A stretch of 64,000 nucleotides of DNA from Topomyia yanbarensis (GCF_030247195.1 NC_080672.1:26481906-26545905); one strand, 5' to 3'. Shown: positions 36,137 through 46,879, counted from the first letter of the stretch. Numbers and translations: made by a program. Notes: generated from the letters alone by a model not told the origin.

Positions 36137-36297
36137 CGTTTTGTAGAACATACACGCTTGCCGGTCCTCGTCTTCGCCCTCGGGGCAGTCGATGAAACCG
36201 TCGCAGAGCACGTGGTCGTCTATACACCGATAGCGACCCTGCCGGTCAGGCGTCGGACAGGCGAACCGTTCCATCCCGTCCATCGCGGGTGGACATT
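36137..36297 (-). CDS. Internal exon encoding an LDL-receptor class A domain
   Basis: The 161-bp exon on the minus strand is bounded by an AATTTCAG acceptor ending at 36298 and a donor AACG|GTAAGT after 36137. Its first two bases complete a codon and it ends on a full codon. The 53 encoded residues form one LDLa module with six cysteines (positions 1, 13, 24, 31, 37, 48) and the calcium-binding signature CDGFIDCPEGEDED. LDLa modules are small disulphide- and calcium-stabilised ligand-binding units of extracellular proteins, so the product should be secreted or a surface protein. The atypical start (CPPAMDGMERFACP) and the tail ACMFYKT are features I associate with single-LDLa secreted insect proteins, but I cannot name the gene with confidence. 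Neighbouring exons are not identified. Large repeat-filled introns on both sides would explain most of this window. Confidence 0.9.
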
Positions 36298-36350
36298 CTG
36301 AAATTGGGCGAAAAAAAACACAATTATCACTTTTGTCACGATGACTACTA

Positions 36351-36483
36351 ATGGCGTTTTCGTTTTTTCTTGGTGCTACACCGGTGTAGTGCAAAGAAAG
36401 AGATAGACTGATTACACCCAAGTTTGAATGAGTGTAGCACCGACTACACCGGTATAGTGCACTGTCAAAAACGAAGATGCCAT
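36351..36483. mobile_element. 133-bp MITE next to the LDLa exon
   Basis: It begins ATGGCGTTTTCGTTTTT and ends AAAAACGAAGATGCCAT, a 17-bp inverted repeat with two mismatches. Inside it carries two further palindromic CTACACCGGTRTAGTGCA boxes in inverted context. It lies 53 bp upstream of the exon's acceptor in the transcribed direction. No coding capacity; the target duplication is unclear. Confidence 0.75.
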
Positions 36484-36589
36484 AAGTCGTCAGGATTTAG
36501 CCCGATCGAAAAGAAATAACAAAATTATAATAGAATGTAAAATTACATCATAAATCAGGGTAGGCTGTTGAAACAAGAGAAATTTATTA

Positions 36590-36850
36590 TATCTAGAGAA
36601 AATTTTCAATAGAACGTAAGTAACATTGAGAGCCTCTCTTTGTTTAATTTCTCTTTTGTTTATTACGACATCATTACAACACTTTGCACTATTTTTCCAG
36701 TACATATTGAAAGCCGACGGTTTTTACTAGAATATTATGCAAAGAGTAGAGTAGTAAATGTTGAAATGGCCGAGTAATGAACAGAAGAGAAAGACTCCAA
36801 AGAGAATCTCTCATTGTTACTTACGTCCTATTGAAAATTTTCTCTAGATA
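36590..36850. mobile_element. 261-bp fold-back MITE with about 45-80-bp arms
   Basis: The left arm TATCTAGAGAAAATTTTCAA and onwards through ACGTAAGTAACA, GAGAG and CTCTTTG is repeated inverted at the right (ends TTCTCTAGATA at 36850). Complementarity continues imperfectly for about 80 bp. No coding capacity. Confidence 0.78.
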
Positions 36851-37921
36851 TTTAGTGTCACTTTGAAATGTAGCTTTGATAGCATTTTAGACGATTCTGA
36901 TCGGGTTGCTTTGATTTCGGAAATGGGCGTTCTCGGAAGGCAGGGTTTTCAGTTTTATTTTCAACTCTTCTGCCGCTTATGAAAACGATTAATTTTCCCA
37001 TTCTTTCCTTTCGATTGTCGGTGGCCTTGAATGGGTTCACTAGAAGCGTAACGGCGTTAGCTGAGATTATCCGCGTCAACGCGAAAATTGAACAGTGAGT
37101 GATGCGGGAACAAAAGACCCGCAGGCGATCTCATCTCCGTTGATTGTTATGTAAATTGTTGCAATGTTTAGATTATTTTTTTCTCTCTCTGCTCCCTTCA
37201 ACAATCGCAGGAAAACGATTACTTTTCGTGCTTGTTTCAGTTTCCATTTCTGATGCTTTTTTTCAACATTATGCGAGCGCGAGTGGAGAGTTGAAAAGTT
37301 AAATTTTATTTTACTCACTCCTAACTCCGATTTCCGATTCTTTTTAGACGGATCGGTGGCAGCAAATTGGATCTCATTTCGCGAATTCTATATGCAAATT
37401 GCGGCAAATGTATACGATTTGTCAGTCGAAGGAAAAAAAGTGTCACTTTTCGCGGAGCGTGTGATGGTGTGGAATTCAATTAAATTTGATTTCCGATCAT
37501 TGATTTTGGTTCAACTGTAGTGTGTAGTACTATAGATTGATTATAAAGCACAGGAAAGTATTTGCTTCAATGTATGATTTTAGTTGTAACACGGCTACAA
37601 AATTGGATTCGCGTGGTTTGCCAGAAGCGAAGAGGGTTTCACCCAGTTTTCTGCTTAAAGAGCAAAGAGTGATCTTGAGATCATTTCCCGTTATACATAC
37701 ATAGTTACAACTAAAACGACGAATCGTAGCAACCTTTGTCTAGACTTTGACGTTATCATGTTTAACAAAGATTTTCAAGATATTCTTGTTGATGAAGCCA
37801 CTTACATGGATACGATTTTCTAATTATACCAGAACCACATTTCGTACATGTTGGAACCGAGTATGTCGATCTTTGTTTATAACAATACTCATTTTCCCTG
37901 TCTTCACGCACTCTTCTTCCG
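36851..37921. other. Intron-like stretch
   Basis: No coding support and no repeat family recognised. Confidence 0.3.
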
Positions 37922-39194
37922 GATGGGGCCAGGCCCGTAGCCAGGATTTTGTTTCGGGAGGGGCTTAAAAAAATTTGCATAAAGCTTTTAATTCTGACAA
38001 TTTGATATAGTCACTAGAAACTAAATTAAATTTTGAAAAGTTCATAATGAAATCAATTCCAAATCAAAGACAATCCTAAAAATATGTTCATTGTCACAAG
38101 AAAGGTTATAGTACTTACTCTCGTTACAACAAAGTATACTCTAGAGTTCACAGTATTTATGCGCTAACCGAATATGACAATGCTTGACGGTGCTGGAAAA
38201 CACTAGGTGTTCCAAGCTACACCTTTAAAAGGCGTAGAAGATGCTAAACCGAAATGAGTAGAAAAATATCCATAAAATGTTCGAACGAAGAGAATGTCGA
38301 AATTCGTACAAAATCTTCTGATTTAGCAAGCGATTTGTAGATGCGCAGAGACGGTTCAACTTCTATTTTCTTTGTCTGGTGTTCTGCGAGTATTACCAGT
38401 TCCAAGGCATCATGCTAACACAATTTTTTGATATATTCTATTTAAATGAAACTATTTTCAAGACTAGCCTTGGTCGGGTAGATTAGAACCCCAGTTAGGA
38501 AGGATTTTTGGTAATCAATAGGATCAAAATATAAATTTAAATGATTAAATCAACTGAAGGAAACTGCCCACAATTTAATTGATTAAAGAAAATTGTCTAC
38601 AAATCGAATGAAAACACTGATTACTAATATCTTCTAATTTTCCTTCAAATCGCCAGTCGCCGTGCATGTGTCGTTCACCGTGCAGTTTCAAAATCACGAA
38701 ATTTAAAGAACTAGCTCCCTAAATCCATCGGAGAGATCCCAAATCCTTTCGTTTCATCGTTTTATTGAAACATTCCAACTAAAGTTGAATCAAAATTTTA
38801 AATACACCGTAAGTTGATCATATAACGTGCACTGGTACCAAACAAATGTCCTCAACTACTTATTCTCGTTTTGTTGGTAATAGTTTCATATTATTTCTAA
38901 ATTGTGACGTATTTAGATAGGTATTTTTACGGTGACTATGAGGGCGGTTTTCATTTTGATTAAAAAAAACAGGATTTGAAGTCACGTCAAATCCACCTAA
39001 ACGCACGGTAACTGGGGACTTGACGGTACGTGAAATTTGTTAAATGTATTACCAAAAGAACTAGAAGGTCTACCTTCTGATGTCGCAAAAAGCAGAAGCA
39101 AAAAAAATTGCTACGCTATAGCAGGCTACAGGCACCAGTGAATCAAGCTAGCTATTGTTCTATATCAGTGCACATACAAATTGTATCGTTGCCC

Positions 39195-40173
39195 CCGGCT
39201 GCGGAGTAAAATGAGTTTGCCAAATGAAGCAAAAGTGCCTGTGCTACGGGATAACACGAACAGTTAAGGAAGTGGAACAATTAGTTAAAGTGAAAATGGA
39301 GCTTAATCTCGCTGAAGTTACCTACATTCAGCTACATCACGTAAAAACTGTGTCTTGATCACGTTTAGAAGCTTAGCACAGGCCGAAAACTTTATTGCAA
39401 AGAACAACATGCAACACGAGGTCGAATTTAATAACACCAGAATCAAGATCCCCGTGCATATGGAAAACGACATGGTGGACGTGCGTATCCATGATTTGGC
39501 CCCGCGCACGAAGGAGGATTTCATCAAACAAATCATGTCGCAATATGGAGAAGTAGAATCTATTACGAATGACACCTGGAGAAATTTTTTCTCCGGCATT
39601 CCCAATGGCGTTCGTATTGTGAGAATGCGAGTGACTAAACCAATACCTTCTTACATGACTATCGAATGCAAATCACCGAAGGATGGCCTGACCAATAAGC
39701 AAACAACGCTAATTACATATCCCGGGCAGACCCCAACATGCCAATTCTGTAACTATACAGCCTACTACGGAAAAACATGCGCCGAAGCAACTAGTCAAAA
39801 CTCATCTACTACTGCCAACTCTAACACGCAGCCACCGATACCTTCAGATAAACCTAAAACAACGATCCAATTACCCAATAATGCAGGTACAACGACCACG
39901 ACAACCGCTCCCAAACCAGCAACTAGCATCGCCAATAAAGAAGCAAATACCGATGAAGACGGATATACAACAGCGACCCATAAGAACGAGAAACAAATAA
40001 GAACCTCTGATCGTGAACAGGAAGAAAGCAGTACCGATGACGACATGGACGGGAACGATAACGTGAGAGAAGGCAGACTGAATGACCACCAAGCGGCCTC
40101 ACCGCCAAGGAAAAAGATCTCAACACGCAGCAGCAAACTGCGTCAACAAGATCTGGCAGACCGACATTCTTAG
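39195..40173 (+). pseudogene. LINE ORF1 protein (RRM plus zinc-knuckle type), frameshifted
   Basis: A plus-strand reading starts in one frame as TRTVKEVEQLVKVKMELNLA, EVTYIQLHH. It then shifts at an A-run near 39342 and continues without stop for 272 codons to TAG at 40171. It reads FRSLAQAENFIAKNNM, DVRIHDLAPRT, QYGEVESI, WRNFFSGIPNGVRIVRMRV and ITYPGQTPTCQFC. This is the RRM-like fold followed by the nucleic-acid-binding knuckle of insect LINE ORF1 proteins. The knuckle reads C-x2-C-x4-Y-x4-C, with the metal-binding His replaced by Tyr. The Ser/Thr/Asp-rich tail is typical. ORF1 packages element RNA. The open 272-codon stretch has no ATG at its beginning, which agrees with the frameshift reading. 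Confidence 0.82.
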
Positions 40174-40290
40174 AATTTTTTTTATTTTTACTTACTGTAA
40201 AAAAAATTAAAAGACCCACGGATCAGTTGTGCTAACGCATTGAGCCGTTTCAAATAAAATTTTAGATTGAAAAAAAAAGAAATATTATAA
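40174..40290 (+). mobile_element. LINE 3' UTR and A-rich tail directly after ORF1
   Basis: It contains AGACCCACGGATCAGTTGTG, ATTGAGCCGTTTCAAATAAA and a run of nine A residues near 40268. It matches the LINE tail at 28609-28673 (minus). No ORF2 lies between ORF1 and this tail. Confidence 0.78.
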
Positions 40291-42175
40291 ATATGAACAA
40301 GCTCAATAATTTCAGCATCTCTTTATTCCGACATATGGACGGGTATACATCGCACTTACTTCACCTCTGTCGAAGAGTAACGTAGGTGTAAGGCCAACTT
40401 TCTTTGATGATTTCTGTTGTTCTGTAGTTGAGTGCCCAGAAAATATAGAACAGCTGCTCTTGGGTCGATTTCAATTTATTTATTATTTTTTCTCTCTTTT
40501 TCTTCGTGATCTCTGCTCATCTCTCTCATTTTATTCCATAACGAACACAAATAAAACGAAAACATGAAATCGAAACATTAATCCCAATTTATTGACTGTA
40601 GACTCAACTAGTTACAACATTTTAGTCGCTCTCCGTGATAGGCTACTGATGTTTGTTCACTGTATCGTCACGTCGTTTTTAGACTTACATGGACATTAAT
40701 TGGAAACCATCGAAAGAGACAGAAATGCTGCTGCTTACAACATTAAGTTTATTATGATTGATTGACTAATATGTGGTTTAGCATCTATTGACATCCGTTG
40801 AAAAGTAAGGATAAAATCACAACAGATAGTCCTACCGCTACTATGTACGTTTCTGTATGTGAACAACATTAGTAATATACGACGGTATACAATTCTTGGG
40901 TTGATGAACACCTCAGAAAAACCGCTGTTTTACCACTTTTTGGCTTGTTTATTTTTTGGCATTTTTCTTGCTTATTGTTCGATTGTTTAAAATATCACTA
41001 CTTTGCGGACTAATAATGTTTAAATACGGACCGCATTCTCCGCATAAAATGAAATTGAGTGTCAACAGAAATACTATTGCATTAAAATGACGCGAAAACA
41101 AAAACTGTCTTCTCGACTATATTGTCATCAACTAACGGAAATGTTTTTGTCTAGCACGCTTGAGTGAGATGCCTGATGTTTCTACTAAGCGTACAGTGCA
41201 CTAACCTATTACAGAAATTCAATCTGCTTATGCTTTAACTAACTTTATTCTGGCTAATATATAACATAATATCTGAGTTTTGTTAGACACAACCACTAGC
41301 GATAAAGTTCTCATTTTGGGACAGTTTTTGAGCTCACTTTTCTATAAAACTTCTGCAATTTTATTATATATTTCGTTTATTTTATTCGGTTCAATGCATT
41401 AGCTAAATGAAGCCTTGTGTCTTCAATATATTTCCATGATGTGAACAATGAAAGTGATAAAACGTAAATGGTTGTCCTACAGATCTCGTGCGAACAACTA
41501 GCGATTGCATGTGGAGAACTATTTACTAGGCTGAGAAATATTTTTCCTAACCAACAGTGTCGCGGTGGTGTTCATTTCTATCTCGTACACTTCCTTATCA
41601 TCATAGTGGTCACTGCCATGTCCATGTTCGCGAATTTCTGACGGGTCACGAGTGTCGACTTCCTCAATGATGGTGCCGACCGTTGATTTTGAGATACTAG
41701 ACGCAGTTTTTGTCGTCAATATTATCCGAACAGCAGCCAAAATTTGGCAAATGTTTGTTTTTCAGGAAATGGTTTTGGAGACTATCGCATTCAGTTTTTA
41801 CGTGCAGGGTCAGGTTGGAGGAAATATGTCTGTTCACCTAGATTTTCGCCACAAAAACACCATTTAATATACTTCCTAGATGTGTCCTTTATAATGAATA
41901 CCATTTTTTCCAAATGTGACAGGAATCTTTTAATAGCCACGGTGCAAGTAAGTGGTATCAGATCTTGTAGCCGAGCATTGATTTTCTCATCGTCCATATA
42001 TATGAGGATCAACCACATGTTACAAGTTGTTATGCAAAATGACTGGTTTCGCCTGGGCTAATTTGTTAAATGGCATCAGCACTGAACGCCTGACATGGTT
42101 AAACTCGTTAAAGGCGATGTTCGTAAGCATAACCTCCATAATCACCTTCAGCAAATATTTCACATCATTAATGTT

Positions 42176-42277
42176 GCTCCAGCCAAATACGGAGGCTATT
42201 GACTTCAGGTCTCTTCGCATAAGATCGATCTTATGCGAAAAGACCTGAAGTCAATAGCCTCCGTATTTGGCTGGAGC
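42176..42277. repeat. 102-bp near-perfect spacerless palindrome
   Basis: The arms 42176-42226 and 42227-42277 are reverse complements with a single mismatch in 51 positions; the centre is GATC|GATC. Copy B of the host transposon has only the right-arm sequence (62475-62530, diverged), so the left arm is a recent inverted duplication in copy A. Confidence 0.95.
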
Positions 42278-42609
42278 ACTACTTCTTGCTTCTGCGACTC
42301 AATCATTCGACAGATCCCCACAGCAAGAATTAAAGTAACAGTTTCGTTTGTCTTCCGACGAGTCACACAATATGAAGGGAACTGTTTTATCACACTCAGC
42401 ATACTGAGTAGATATCCTGACCGCTGTCTTCGGTGGTTCGAAATAGCAATCTTCCTCACAATTCTCGCATTAATTTGTTGAAACCAAACAAGATTCAATT
42501 TTTTTAAGAGTCACCGAAAAACATGTTGTTTCTTAAATTTATTTTTGAAAATTTTCGGGGGGGGCTTTAGCCCCCTAGCCCCCCCTCTGGCTACGTGCCT
42601 GGATGGGGC

Positions 42610-43430
42610 GAGCGAGTTCTAGAGGTTTGGAAGACAATGACCGCTGTAAAAAAACGCCTCAATGTTACCTTATTGAACCGTTAAACGGTGGAACATTGAT
42701 CACTTTTTCAAAAGCTTTTCGAATAAATCAAGTAGATGTAATTGTTTGTATTTTTAAAGCCAGTACTGGTACCCATAGATCCCCCTCCCCTTGGTGGATT
42801 GGATTGACGTTACTGCAAACATCTGCAAGTAATATTTCATGTATCCATTTCAATTAGCTTACTGCATCAATTATCAACAATAAATACTAGTTTATTCTTA
42901 AATCGTCATTTAAAGTGTCAACTAGGGAAATAGTCATTCATATTCTATTTATAATGATTGTAGCTTTTCATATTCATATCTAGCACAAAGTTGCTTTAAA
43001 ATGTTGGTTGCATTATGCCTCGATTGCGGAGCATCGAGGATGCCGGGAGGGTTTATTGGATCTTTTTTTATGTAGTATGCTGTTTCCTACTCTCACCTGC
43101 ACAAACAAAGTTCAGCTATTAGCTACCCTAGTAACAACTGAGGTTTTATGGTAGTTTTATAGCCACTCATAAAACTTTGATTACTTGGGTAGTGCTTCTA
43201 CTATATGTGAGGTGTTCGGAACACTAATGTTTATTTTTTCATGTGCCGTATGTTCATTTCAATTATTTCTGATGCTGATGCTGTTCACATGATTATCACA
43301 ATGTCTGATGTCTTTCTCTAAGATATTTTCGTATAGGAATCGCAAAAACTATCTAACCTTTACTGAATGAATTCCTAATTAATGTATTGCTTCTTTTTCT
43401 GTTGTTTCTTTCTCGATGACACTAACAAAA
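42610..43430. other. Unassigned AT-rich stretch
   Basis: No coding support or recognised repeat. Confidence 0.3.
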
Positions 43431-44235
43431 AGACGGGAATATGCAAACGAAATACAATACAAACGTCTACACGATTACACATCGGCACAATAACATACAA
43501 ACGCTCGAGCCTGTAGCGATAATTTAAACCCGGTCACAAACGCGATCATTCACAGATATAAACGTCCAGACAATTAAGGTACTTCCGAATTTATAAACAG
43601 CCATCTTACGTGACACTATTAAAATGCCCACTCTCGTGTTATCATGGAATATGTACTCGTCCGGCAGCTCCTACTACGGAATACGGACCTTATATACACT
43701 AGGCAACAAATCTCATGGCACCATAATTATACAAACGCTAGCATACGCGACATAATGCAAGCAAACACGTTAACGTAGAAACCCTCTTGTCTTCGCGATG
43801 ATACAAATCGGGATACGCATGCGATCATGTAATCGCGATCATCTGCACATACCTACAGCCGCGATCTTGCATATACAGAAACGCCATGGTAATCAAGTCA
43901 ATATGTTAGCACCTCCGAATTTATAAATGCCATTTAAATTACAATAATAATGGGAGACCTCATTCCCTTCTAGTTCAGAATCATATACTCGTGCGAACAT
44001 TCAACGCGAATATTTGGCTATGTGCGCGAATTTATACACAAAAAGTTACATTCACGCGACACACGCCTACGTGATCAAACCCGTTAACATACAAACGATC
44101 GAGTCCTGCGCGATAGTACAGCCTTGGCCACAAACTCGAACTTGCAGTTGCGATTGTCCACGCAAAACTACGCCTGCGATCTGACAAACACAAACATGTC
44201 CTAGTTATCAGGTGTTGTTTTAACCCCAACAAAAT
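43430..44235. repeat. Degenerate long-period repeat rich in ATACAAACG
   Basis: The words ACATACAAACG, GCGATNNT and TCCGAATTTATAAA recur. Paired blocks include CATACAAACGMTCGAG at 43494 and 44089 (about 595 bp apart) and TCCGAATTTATAAA at 43587 and 43915 (about 325 bp apart). The pattern suggests a decayed tandem array with several nested periods. Confidence 0.5.
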
Positions 44236-44789
44236 ATAAACGCGGTCTCAAGTGTGATTATAGAACAAGTTCTAACAGAACAGAATCCATGGAAATTTAC
44301 AATGCTTGAACTTCCACAATTTAGAGGTCGGATTATTTGGCATATCAATAACTTTATTTGTATGATACAGTGGTGAAGCCAGGAATCAGTTGTAGAGGGA
44401 AAGAGACTCTTGAAAGGCAAAAAATAAATTGGACAAAGGCCCGTATAAAAAACCTTTCCTAGTATAGTTTAACCAATACCTAAACTTTACCAGTTGTATT
44501 TCAAAGAAAGTCGAGTAAATATTGTGTCTTTTAATTCTAACTAGAAATTTGTATTCAATGACAGATATGTATTTCCACCTCAACAGTAAGGCCGTTAGGG
44601 TTAGTGTCTTGTACTTGAGACGAGTCAAGTAGAAGACACTGAAGATGCGCTTAATGCTGAGGACGAAGGATTCAGATTTATAGTTGGAATTGAAAGGAAC
44701 AGTATTTTACTCGACTTTCTTTCTCTTTACTATTTTGCACTACAAGCGCCCAGGTTTATTATCAGTTATATTAATTTTATATGAAAAGT

Positions 44790-44926
44790 GACCCATTCGG
44801 TCTAATGACCCATTCGATCCAACGACCCATTCGGACTAAAGACCCATTCGGCCTAATGACCTCTTCGGTCTAATGGAGATTGGCCTAAGGGCGTTCGGCC
44901 TACCGGCTTTCGGCGTGATGACCCAG
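44790..44926. repeat. 17-bp minisatellite, GACCCATTCGGYCTAAT
   Basis: Five units run head to tail from 44790 (GACCCATTCGGTCTAAT and variants), followed by three decayed units (TTGGCCTAA, GTTCGGCCTAC, CTTTCGGCGTGAT) to about 44926. Confidence 0.88.
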
Positions 44927-45079
44927 CACCCATAGATTCCCTCACAATCCGTCGAGAAAAGGTATCGATTAGTGTTTCTGTACCTGTTGGCTTGTGGCAC
45001 ATAGTTTTTATGTGAGCAATTTACCATCTTCTTGTAGAATTTACGTAACTCGGTACAGATGCTACATCACCTTATTAGC

Positions 45080-45300
45080 TGCTCGTTCTGTGACTCTCGG
45101 ACCGATTGGTCTATCTTTCCAACTTGGGCAGCGTAACGTTAAAAAGAATAATGCTAATCCGCTGCCAAGGTTATTTTGTGCATTCTCCGCCTCATCGAAG
45201 TTTCAGTATTTTTTGCTTTCATTTGTTTTTCTGCGAGTTTACCGTCATCTGGCCAGTGAGCAGTGCTTTTTCTAGTAAGCTGTCTGGATACCGTTGAGTT
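45080..45300 (+). mobile_element. LINE 5'-region repeat, copy 2
   Basis: It matches 31655-31900 block by block (TTCTGTGACTCTC, GCAGCGTAAC, TGCTAATCCGCTGCCAAGG, TTCTCCGCCT, TTTCTAGTAA). No ORF relic of that LINE follows directly here, so it is a fragment. Confidence 0.6.
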
Positions 45301-45697
45301 ATGTTTTTCCATCACTATTTTGATGCAGTTTCAGAAGTTTTTTTAGTTGGTGGCATTCGAGCAGATTCGATGTGCTGGTGCGTGGTACGGAAACCGGCGA
45401 ACCACTGCTGGATGGCGGTGAGCTGTTTGCTTCATCGTTCGTCGTACAATGAGAGCAAAATCAACGCTATCAATACACCCCAGCTGTGGCTGCAATATAC
45501 ATCGCGGCTAGCAAGTTCCAGCAGCAAAATTAACACTGCCGACGTCCAAACATATTGTGTTGTCTTCATAATCGTCATCAGAAGTGAAACATCAATCCAC
45601 AACCTACGCCGAAAGGACCACATCGCAGGATGATGTATCTGCAATCAGCGGTGAGATTGTTCTGATTATATTGTTTCTACTTTCAAATTGTTATGCC
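45301..45697. other. Unassigned, weakly coding-like
   Basis: Frames around 45590-45660 are open (KHQSTTYAERTTSQDD) but have no recognised domain. Confidence 0.25.
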
Positions 45698-45760
45698 ATT
45701 TTTGCCTTTCTCCTATAAAAAGGTTATGCAATCACTCTGAACATCGTCAACTTAATCCTG
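45698..45760. mobile_element. Terminal fragment of the 12879-13470 element family
   Basis: TTTTTGCCTTTCTCCTATAA and GGTTATGCAATCACTCTGAA are the reverse complement of the right end at 13425-13466. Confidence 0.65.
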
Positions 45761-46096
45761 GCCATTTTTTTGACGTAGGACTACGTCTTTGTTTTCGATA
45801 TAGGGGTGCACGTTGCAAATTATTCAAAAATGGTATGTAACGAAAAGTGGTCCAATTTTAAACGCATATAATTCAGCCATCTCACGATAAATTTTCAAAC
45901 TTTTTGCGTATATCGCCTCAAAATACTTCTAAGAATAGATTCCAATAGATAAACCTAAAGACTTTTGATATCATGGCATTAAAAATTTAAATAATGAACA
46001 ACCTAGTCAAAATATCGCGCATTTACACACAGAAGATAGCGCTTCCCTAGTCCAGCACGACAGATTTGTGTACCTAGCGCGCTACGCTTCTATGAC

Positions 46097-46150
46097 TGAC
46101 GTCATCATCGACTATTTAAACGGACGGATTTCGCCGAACCAGCTCAGTTG
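46097..46150 (+). promoter_or_regulatory. Compact core promoter: CRE, TATA, initiator
   Basis: It has TGACGTCA (46098-46105, a consensus CRE/ATF site), TATTTAAA (46113-46120) and TCAGTT (46144-46149). The TATA begins 33 bp upstream of the initiator A, the standard spacing. Downstream DNA to 46370 is moderately GC-rich. It probably drives a retroelement (LTR or LINE 5' UTR), because the flanks are repeat-like. No gene is seen downstream. Confidence 0.5.
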
Positions 46151-46678
46151 CCTGTTGAACGGCAGGCGGAGCAGATCACTGCGCTATATGTTTTCACAGC
46201 CAGTGTAGCTGAGTTAGAAGTCCGTTACAGTCGTGATTCGCTGGTTGGACACTTTTTAACTGGACCGTTGTCCAACTAAAAAGCATCTGAATGTCAAAAT
46301 CTCATGTCAAATCGAATTTGACAATCTTTTACACTACTAATGTCTTCTTTGGAGAGTTTTTGTCATAGGCTGTGGCCCAACCAACGAATTACAACTGTAC
46401 ACTGTGGAGGTACGCTACCCAGTGCCGTCCAACTCGCGACTGGGCTTGTCCGTTCAAACACTATACTTTCTTTTGTGTTGTGCTCGTTTCCAGCACACTT
46501 TTAAGTACAACCTCGAACGCAATTATTCGTACACAAAATCGCTTGTACATTCGAGCTTCATTTGCAAGCACGGTTAACATAGTGTCATGATACTAGTAGT
46601 CTCTTTCGCTGTACCCATCATCATTTTGCTTTGTGCGCTTGGGTTCAATGTTTGAGGCGAATGTGTACGTAGGTATAT

Positions 46679-46870
46679 CTAAAGTACGATTCACACGATC
46701 CATAAGGCTTCCGTCACCGGTATGGAACGTCAAGACTAATTACATGCTATTAAATGGAAGCATTCACACACAACATCAACGGCACGGAATGTTTTGACGT
46801 ACGGCACGTATGAACGGTGACGTTCCGTTGACGTTGACGGAAGCTGATGTATCGTCTGAATCGTCCTTAA
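46679..46870. mobile_element. 192-bp MITE, copy 1 of a pair
   Basis: The left end CTAAAGTACGATTCACACGA and the right end are inverted copies for about 30 bp (TTAAGGACGATTCAGACGAT read on the minus strand). The arms continue with GCTTCCGTCA. The interior shares ACATCAACGGCACGGA and GTTTTGACGTAC with the copy at 51073-51280. Confidence 0.8.
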
Positions 46871-46879
46871 TTTGTTAGT

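Larger units (their letters stand above)
37930..42601 (-). mobile_element. Complete 4.67-kb DNA transposon with 8-bp target duplication (copy A)
   Basis: The termini are CAGGCCCGTAGCCAG at 37930 and its inverse at 42587-42601, with one mismatch. The target duplication GATGGGGC is perfect (37922-37929 and 42602-42609). The subterminal DNA is G-rich on both ends (GGGAGGGGCTT; AAGCCCCCCCC). An 8-bp duplication with CA..TG ends fits the hAT or P superfamilies. Internal minus-strand frames conserved in copy B include EVMLT..F.EF.HVR.SVL then PFNKLA.AKPVILHNNL (42217-42020) and ILT.KTASSISK..LLVRKN.SQPSK (41719-41519). They have no recognised catalytic motif. About 1.24 kb at 39055-40290 is a LINE insertion absent from copy B, and 42176-42226 is a local inverted duplication. 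Net length without the LINE is about 3.4 kb. Confidence 0.85.

Noticed and set aside
39355..40173. Intact 272-residue protein gene
   Set aside because: The frame starts at TTG, not ATG, and its true N-terminus is upstream in another frame; it is a frameshifted LINE ORF1.
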